A stretch of 64,000 nt of DNA from Tetrapyrgos nigripes (Eukaryota > Basidiomycota > Agaricomycetes > Agaricales > Campanellaceae), in NCBI GenBank assembly GCA_013368315.1, contig JAACJM010000212.1:1-64000 (forward strand), written 5' to 3'. Made by a program: the position numbers and the translations under genes. Within the stretch, counting starts at the first letter, position 1; each line of letters starts with the position of its first letter. Below are positions 57,801 to 64,000 of this stretch, one piece after another. The notes under the pieces are model-generated. The model had not been told where the DNA came from. It made no database searches and saw only the letters and a list, made by a program, of their open reading frames with translations.

Positions 57801-58318
57801 TGTCAGCTTGCCGGTCATTGTAGATGACAGAAGGTCTCTCTACCTGAACATTTCAATGTCTGTGATGTTTTACAAGTATCTAGTCGCTCAGAGAGATGTC
57901 TGCATTCGGAAGACGTCCGCATTTGAACTTCTTGCATAGGTACAGCGAATTCCTCCTTTGACAGTTGGCCATCACCTTTGTAATGTCAAAGTTTGCACGA
58001 CTTGAGAATATAACTAGACTCACCGTCGGTGTCATAGGCAGATACAAAGTCAATTGGATGAGCAAGGTTGAAGGTGATCCGTGCGCGATTAGCTGCTTCG
58101 ATGTCACTCCAGTGGAACCCAGCCGCCTCGTGCAGCTCAGAGACGGTTATGAACTCGTCATTGTCGCTGTCTATGATATGGAACGCGTCATGAAGAGACA
58201 ATTGCCCACTTGTTGGTGAATGCGAAGGACTTCGAGAGATTTTGAGAGCATCAGAGAAGCAGCGGTAAAAGGAGAGAAGAAAAAGAGTAAGGAAGACTCG
58301 CGCAGGTTTGGGTGCCAT
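54827..58318 (-). CDS. EF-hand, transmembrane, PAN-like protein with unknown large C-domain
   Basis: Fifteen exons join to 866 aa with all phases closing: 58024-58318, 57844-57975, 57429-57784, 57314-57373, 57168-57259, 57031-57109, 56930-56959, 56732-56869, 56472-56668, 56374-56413, 55514-56278, 55364-55433, 55108-55302, 54986-55046, 54827-54917. A signal peptide is followed by two EF-hands (D50 to E61, DSDNDEFITVSE; D96 to E107, DTDGDGQLSKEE), a Cys-rich stretch, one membrane segment (about 218-243, FFFLFLGLVIATILN), a Cys-rich PAN/apple-like part (SDCRTACASSPQCLAF, then CFLKGE near 396) and about 400 residues I cannot assign (YPGIEAVHGGGSNLGYY; FIMATQLAGINFG; RFFAHAHAAILPYAQV). Calcium sensing at a membrane and carbohydrate or protein binding are guesses from the parts. 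Confidence 0.8.
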
Positions 58319-58760
58319 ACGAGTCCGAATTGAGAGACAGAAGGGGTGGTAGAGCTTGCTGTAAGAACGACATTTTGATGCTACCAGCTTGGATAGTTAT
58401 TGGTTGAGAATATTGTGGAGCAAATTGGGCTTGTGCGGCGATGAAGTTGAACGTGGTAAGGGACAAACTTTCTCCAACACGCCAAAATATCCGCTCGAGG
58501 GATACGGATATGCATCCATATATCTGGATTCCTGATACCTTGTGGCATATCCGTACTACTGACAAATGAACTATAGGCACCCCTATCAGGAATCACAATG
58601 GTCTACTATATGGTCCCTTTCGTAAACCTATTCGGTCACCTATCCCTCGAGCCGCTTCGCTCATTCAGTTCCTGAGGACCCCGGAACACCCCTCCGTCTT
58701 CACTGAGTTGCTTCACAGATATGAGGACGTCTAGCATGAGGACGAGAATCTTCGCCCCCC
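58319..58760. promoter_or_regulatory. Shared divergent promoter region
   Basis: 442 nt separate the start codons of the EF-hand/PAN-like gene (minus) and the chitinase gene (plus). Both promoters must lie here. No sharp TATA box is seen on either side. Short CCTC/GAGG-rich words around 58640-58720 may be regulatory. Confidence 0.4.
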
Positions 58761-61085
58761 ATGTGTCGGCTCCTCATTGTAGCCATTGCTCTCATCGCCC
58801 AGACCGCTTACGGTCAGAACTGTGGTTCTCAAAACAATGGAGCGCTCTGTCCCACCGGTCAATGCTGCTCTAATGCTGGATTTTGCGGGACAACGGCAGA
58901 GTACTGCCTAACAAGCCAACGCTGTCAAGCCCAGTGCATTAATGATGGACCTCGTAAGTCAGCTCTTGTGTTTTCGTGTCTGCACGTCGCTGATGATCAT
59001 CAAAGCTCCTCCACCGCAAGGACCCAAGCCCCCTAGTATCGACACGTCGAAGTTATTCAAACCTCCCGACAATACCTTTGCAACAAAGTCAGTCATTTCT
59101 GATGCCCTTCTTAACGAGATGTTTCTGACATTCTTCCGATCAAAGACAACTCGTCGGATACTTTTCTAACTGGGCGTACGTTCTCCGGTACTTTCTGCGA
59201 TATCAGTGTACTAAATGCCACCTAGCCAATACCGGGGCCTTGACCCATCCGTTCCTTCATGCGACAAGAACCAGTCTTTCCTTCCCGAAAATGTTCGTTA
59301 TGACGTCCTCTCCGTATTCCTCACAAATACCTATGAGAATTTCAGATCAACCCATTCCTTTACACTCATCTCAACTATGCCTTTGTCTTCATGGCCAACA
59401 ACAACTCAATCGTCCCTCACGAATACGACGATTTGGACCTTTCCATGCGTTTCAACAAATGGGTTAAAGGCCTCAACCCCAGCATTACTACAAGTTTCAG
59501 TGTCGGCGGCTGGACTATGAATGATGGTCCTTCCAAGTTTACCGGAAACATCGACTACTCAACATTCTTCTCTCAAATGGCTTCGACCTCAGGTTCCCGC
59601 TCAACATTTATACAGAGCTGTATCAAGTGGGCTCGTGATTTAGGTTTTGATGGAATCGATATTGTGAGTGTCTTGGGCAGCTTTTTTGCTGCGTTTGGCG
59701 TTCTAATCTTTCTCTGACTCTGTATCAAAGGATTGGGAATACGTGGGTGACCCTACCCGAGGCGGAACGTCCGCCGATACAGAGAATTTTACATCTCTGT
59801 GAGTGATGAAGCCATGTATATTGCTCAGCTCGCCTAACTGTCACCTTATTACAGGGTTAAAGAAATGAGGGATGCTGCTCGTGCAGAGGCTGCTTCCTCC
59901 GGAAAGAACGAGCTTCTCATTACCGTCGCTGCGCCAGCCGATCCAGATAAATTTAACCTCATTCAGGTGGGTGGGTTGGTATTTCCCTGTAACGCTCATA
60001 AATACTCAAATCAAGTATATAGGCTAAGGCTGTCAGTGACCAGATTGACTGGTATAATCTCATGACGTTGGTGCAAGCTCTTTCTTTGAAAAAATGTCGT
60101 TGACGCTTCCCTTCGGATAGATACGACTTCTACGGAAACTGGGATCCTCGTATGGACTCACAGGCACCTATTGCAGATACCCTTCAGAAAGGTATGTAGC
60201 TTTCTCTTTTCTTTTGTTCTCTTGCGTGGCGAAGAATTATCTCACTCAAATCATTTACAGGCTGGTCTTTCACCTCGGCCATCGACTTGTACCTCAATGC
60301 TGGAGTCCCTGGTAGCAAAATTAATGCCGGAATACCCTTATACGGTCGCATCTGGACAATTGACGATCCTTCATGCACCTCTCCCGGTTGTACTGGGACA
60401 GCAGGGATATCAGGAAGGTGTACCGCTGAGGTTCGTGCTGCTCATCATAACATAGGATATACTCTCGTCTCATCCGAGCTTCTCTGTTGTCAGGATGGTT
60501 TCCTAGCCTATTTCGAAATCAAGGAGATTATCGACGCTCTAGGCTCCCAAAACATGCTCTCGACGGCGGTAAACTTTGCTTCTCAGGATGGGTATTTCTT
60601 GGTCTTTGATGATCAGTGGGTTGGGTATGTATCCTTTGCTTTTCTGAAGAGTGTTGATCATCAATAACTCTCCCTCCCCGGTCAGCTACGACGATGAGAA
60701 TTCCTTCCAGGCCAAGGTGGAAATTATAAATAATAAAGGACTTCGAGGAGCCATGGTAAGCCAGTTCACTTTTTTCGTCTCTACAGCCTCTTTCTAATAT
60801 CTATTTATCTTTCAGCTATGGGCAGTTGATCTAGACACCACAGATTTCGCCCTAACCAAAACACTCCTCGAATATTACCCAACCTGTCCTAAAGACGGTG
60901 ACTGGGCAGCAACCTCAGCCAACTCAGACGCCGAGATACTCTGTTCTTCGGATTCAGCTTTCCCGCAAGAAACTCAGATGAGGAGGTGTAACGAGGATCT
61001 TACTTGGGGAGTGGTGGATAACTCAGCATGTAATCCTGTACGTCCTGTTAGCTTGGCCGCGCAGAAATGTATAGAAGGGCAGTAG
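58761..61085 (+). CDS. Secreted chitinase, CBM18 + GH18
   Basis: Thirteen exons join to 541 aa: 58761-58953, 59006-59087, 59146-59175, 59226-59292, 59346-59663, 59731-59798, 59855-59966, 60023-60066, 60121-60191, 60261-60430, 60494-60624, 60686-60755, 60816-61085. After a signal peptide (to about residue 18) comes a hevein-like CBM18 with its cysteine pattern (CGSQNNGALCPTGQCCSNAGFCG), a Pro-rich linker, then GH18 from about residue 92 (LVGYFSNWAQY; YTHLNYAFVF; SFSVGGWT). The catalytic DxxDxDxE motif is DGIDIDWE, split by the intron at 59664. The YDFYGNWD and GIPLYGR blocks complete the barrel. It cleaves chitin outside the cell, for wall remodelling or feeding. The C-terminal 60 residues hold several cysteines outside the barrel. 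Confidence 0.94.
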
Positions 61086-62396
61086 ATTTTCGTAGGGGAT
61101 AGAACTAAATAGTACTAGTAGTAGTAAGTGTGTCGTCGTATACATAGTGCATTCCTGACCAGGACCTGAATCCTTTGCTTATTTTGTGGTAATCTATTAG
61201 AACCCATTCCAAAGCATCATATCCATTGCACTTGTCGGAGTCTGAGTCCTTATTCCTGAGCATATGGTCAGGAAGGATTAAAAGGGTTCGGTCCTCTGGC
61301 GCTTTGGTCGGATCCGTTGCTCGTAAAGAGCGAGCGTTCTTGAATTAATTAGGAATTCAATAAACGTATCGTCAGAAGAGTCTGCATCGATGACATGATT
61401 CCGAGCCCGGTGGGTAAACATCCAACTCCCAACGGCGTGAGTGGTTCTAGCTGTCGGACCAAAGCGAGGTTGTGTGCTTGGATAGCGAACTAAAGTGGCG
61501 GGTTCGCAGAAAGAAGAGTGGTTAGTACGATCTCTCCAGCGACGTCAAGGCAAAAGCGTATGACATGTATCAGACGCGTCGAACCTTCCCAGTCCTTCCC
61601 TATCCAAAGCATCAACTGATGCGAGTTGAAATTCGAAAAGCCAAACCAAATTGCAAGGAACCAGGGTGACAGAACATTCTATAAAACAGTCCATAAGGCA
61701 TCGCAACTAGAGGGAGGCCCAGAACTGCAAGTTGTAGCGAAGCAGGTGCAAAGATCATAGATTGGTCCAAAAGAATGGCGCCGTCACAATTACAGCAGTT
61801 TGCAAAATTAACGAGACTCGCGGGGCACGATCGATCTCAGTAGAATACAGCAAACAATAATAAAAATAGCTTGACTCCGTACTGTCTACTGCGCGTCCTT
61901 CGTCTTCCACGTCGCTTACGCTGCCCCCAACTCAGCTCTTCCCTTCTACACTGTCAGCATCTCTCATAAGGAAGGCGACACCAGGAACCGCTTACGTTTA
62001 TGTAAGCAGTCCCGCCCTCTCGATGATGAGGAAACTCCGTCAGCACTACTTGCAATATTGAAAATCTAAATGGTAGGGTATGCTTGGATGGCAGTTTAGA
62101 AGGGATCGTACGAAGCAGAACCAACAAAATAGTCCAAAATTTGATTGAGATTGACTTTTTTTCCTTTGAACGTAAATCACCTTTTTGATGCTTCTCGCAT
62201 ACCCAAAAAAAAATCAAGGCCGAGCTATGGCACCTTATGTAATCTAGATAAGATAATAGATATACCTAAAAAGGAAATGATAAGATTACAGATATTCCTA
62301 AAGAAGGTGATCAGCGCCTCTACAAATGGTGCAGCATCGGTGTATCGCCGACAGCAATGAAAAAAGCTAAAAAAATGAGCTCCCTGTTGTCTCCCT
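61086..62396. other. 1.3-kb region left of the transposase-like gene
   Basis: No gene is seen. The right half may be the 5' end of the mobile element whose gene starts at 62397. No terminal inverted repeat can be confirmed because the other end lies outside the window. Confidence 0.35.
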
Positions 62397-64000
62397 ATGC
62401 CCCGAAACAAAGACTCCAAAAATGCTCGCCTTGCCTCTCTAAAACTCGCAAACACACAAAATCCGAAGCACCAGAAAAAACCCTCTGACCCTCCGAGTCC
62501 AGATCCCTCCAACCACTGTACACCAGAGCCCGAACTTGCTATCCCAGAAGCTGCAGAAATCGTTGCGCGCTTTGCCGACCTGGAGCAACATGCTATCCCA
62601 CCATGGAACCCTGATAGCGAGGACGAAGACGAGGATGACTCTGAAGACATCACAAACTCCGAGCAGTTAGACAACCTATGGAAGCGATTAGAGGATGGAC
62701 AGAATGACTGGTTAGCATCACATCAGACAAGAAAAAAGAGACGACGGACTGGAAACTCCAAGCGCTCTATGCAGCGACATGCTCAAACTCGTCGTCGCAT
62801 TGCAGAAGAAGGGAAACAACAATTTATTACCGGGTTTTTCACGCGTCCCTCTAAAACAGAGCTGCCAAAAGCTGTCTTGGATTTGGATGAGGTTGAGGAA
62901 GACAGTGAAGACGACGAGATGGAGGAAATAGAGATCATGAATGGACCAACCTGGAATTGCGAGCTGGATGAGATGGTGAATGAAGATGGGAGCATACAGA
63001 TTCTGGACTCACTAGCAACAACTCAACCTGCTGAGTCTCCTCCATCCCCACTCACCGAAATTGACCCATTACCTATATCCACTTCATCCACTCTGGACTT
63101 CAATCTTTCTTGCCCAACATTAACTCCGGCCTCCCTCCATACACATCTCAATGATCTTCGACGAACTGCAGGGAATCTACCAAGTTTTGACAAAGCCCTC
63201 AACTCCCTGACATTCCGAGACCGTGATGCACTGCGCAAGGCTCGCAACGGACTCAAAAGGATGAGCAAAAGTCCAAAACTCGACCTACCTCTTCGTGGTC
63301 GGCTGTTTGCAATGCTGGCGGCGGTCAATCTGTACCTGGACGATACACATCCATGCACCTGGACAAAAGCGTCAAGATTAGCAGCTATTGCATCAGGTCA
63401 TAATTTGTTCTACGCACAGAACATTCGCAGTTGGATCCATTTGTTCCTTAGCCGTGCCGAGCTACCTCTTCTCCATTATCCGAAATTCCGTCCCAAAATG
63501 CTTGATGACGAGGATTTTCAACACCATCTCAAGGTGTACTTGTTGGAGAAAGCCGCAACAGAGGAAGGGGGTTATGTTTCTGGCCGGAATGTTGTGGAGT
63601 TCTTGCAGGAGCCGTCAACGAAGGCGTGGGTCGAGAAGCATCATCCAGGTTCAAAGACTGACATCAGTGTCCGAACTGGAGAGCGCTGGCTGGTTGGGAT
63701 GGTATGGAGATTTGGTGAAAGGAAGCGAAAACAGTACGAGGATGGTCATGAGAGACCAGATGTCGTCAAATCGCGGGATGAGTTTTGCAAACGTTGGATG
63801 GAGTACAAAAAGCGTATGGTGCTCTATGATCGCAATGGAGAGGTTGAAAGCATTCCCACACCATTTCCTGTTCCACAGGGTCCCTACCGATTTCAAATCA
63901 TTCCCATCACTCATGACGAATCCACATTTTATGCCCATGACCGCCGAAAGCGAGGATTTTACCATGAGGACATGTCAACTGCGCCACAACCCAAGGGAGA
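62397..64000 (+). CDS. DDE-type transposase-like protein, cut by window edge
   Basis: An unbroken frame runs from the ATG at 62397 to the last base (534 codons plus two bases) with no intron and no stop, so the gene continues beyond the window. The N-terminal third is acidic and Lys/Arg-rich by turns, as in DNA-binding or nuclear proteins. The last 200 residues match a family very common in mushroom genomes: GYVSGRNVVEFL, ERWLVGMVWRFG, EYKKRMVLYDRNGEVE, then ITHDESTFYAHDRRK and APQPKGE. The Asp in THDE is probably the first acid of a DDE catalytic core. This family usually lies in high-copy DNA transposons. The assignment as a transposase rests on recalled family features. Confidence 0.8.
   Translation, partial: MPRNKDSKNARLASLKLANTQNPKHQKKPSDPPSPDPSNHCTPEPELAIPEAAEIVARFADLEQHAIPPWNPDSEDEDEDDSEDITNSEQLDNLWKRLEDGQNDWLASHQTRKKRRRTGNSKRSMQRHAQTRRRIAEEGKQQFITGFFTRPSKTELPKAVLDLDEVEEDSEDDEMEEIEIMNGPTWNCELDEMVNEDGSIQILDSLATTQPAESPPSPLTEIDPLPISTSSTLDFNLSCPTLTPASLHTHLNDLRRTAGNLPSFDKALNSLTFRDRDALRKARNGLKRMSKSPKLDLPLRGRLFAMLAAVNLYLDDTHPCTWTKASRLAAIASGHNLFYAQNIRSWIHLFLSRAELPLLHYPKFRPKMLDDEDFQHHLKVYLLEKAATEEGGYVSGRNVVEFLQEPSTKAWVEKHHPGSKTDISVRTGERWLVGMVWRFGERKRKQYEDGHERPDVVKSRDEFCKRWMEYKKRMVLYDRNGEVESIPTPFPVPQGPYRFQIIPITHDESTFYAHDRRKRGFYHEDMSTAPQPKG

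Noticed and set aside
1..64000. tRNA genes, rRNA genes and CRISPR arrays
   Set aside because: No B-box-like GGTTCGANNCC arm with a partner A box was noticed, no rRNA core words, and no regularly spaced repeats. CRISPR is not expected in a fungal nuclear genome.

Overview
This window looks like a chromosome piece from a filamentous basidiomycete, probably an agaricomycete mushroom. Most genes are broken by many 48-80 nt GT-AG introns. It holds a Cyr1-type adenylate cyclase, HET and F-box genes and secreted wall-degrading enzymes. A transposase-like gene of a type common in mushroom genomes runs off the right edge. The genus is not determined. All exon maps below were built by hand from splice signals and frame, so internal borders are predictions.

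Layout. (1) 746-7842: a complete Ty1/copia LTR retrotransposon with two LTRs that I read as identical, a 5-bp target duplication and one open 1978-codon gag-pol frame. (2) 8134-10321: a gene scrap and a berberine-bridge-type FAD oxidase. (3) 13018-16713: a secreted GH2 beta-mannosidase. (4) 18260-20860: an F-box-like protein and a PaiB-like FMN-binding protein. (5) 21273-27511, minus strand: a NIPA-type Mg2+ transporter with a long disordered tail, and a HET-domain protein. (6) 29329-38875, plus strand: an alpha/beta hydrolase, then adenylate cyclase (RA, LRR, PP2C-like, cyclase). (7) 39220-44463: a small unknown gene, an S1/P1 nuclease with an early stop, and a DUF4139-type protein. (8) 45929-52295: an aldo-keto reductase and two tandem monocarboxylate-type MFS transporters with the same nine-exon plan. 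(9) 54827-61085: a 15-exon gene for an EF-hand/transmembrane/PAN-like/unknown-domain protein, divergent from a CBM18-GH18 chitinase. (10) 62397-64000: the transposase-like gene, cut by the window edge.

The genes do not form an obvious single pathway. Mannosidase, chitinase and nuclease are secreted degradative enzymes; adenylate cyclase is the central nutrient/cAMP regulator; HET and F-box genes belong to fast-evolving fungal families. The most interesting items are the young copia element, whose leader carries a predicted intron that would remove the primer site and every upstream AUG, and the EF-hand/PAN-like membrane protein, whose main domain I cannot place. The adenylate cyclase and DUF4139 genes each seem to lack exactly one base, and the nuclease has a stop in front of a conserved tail. 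These three need checking as sequence errors or real lesions.
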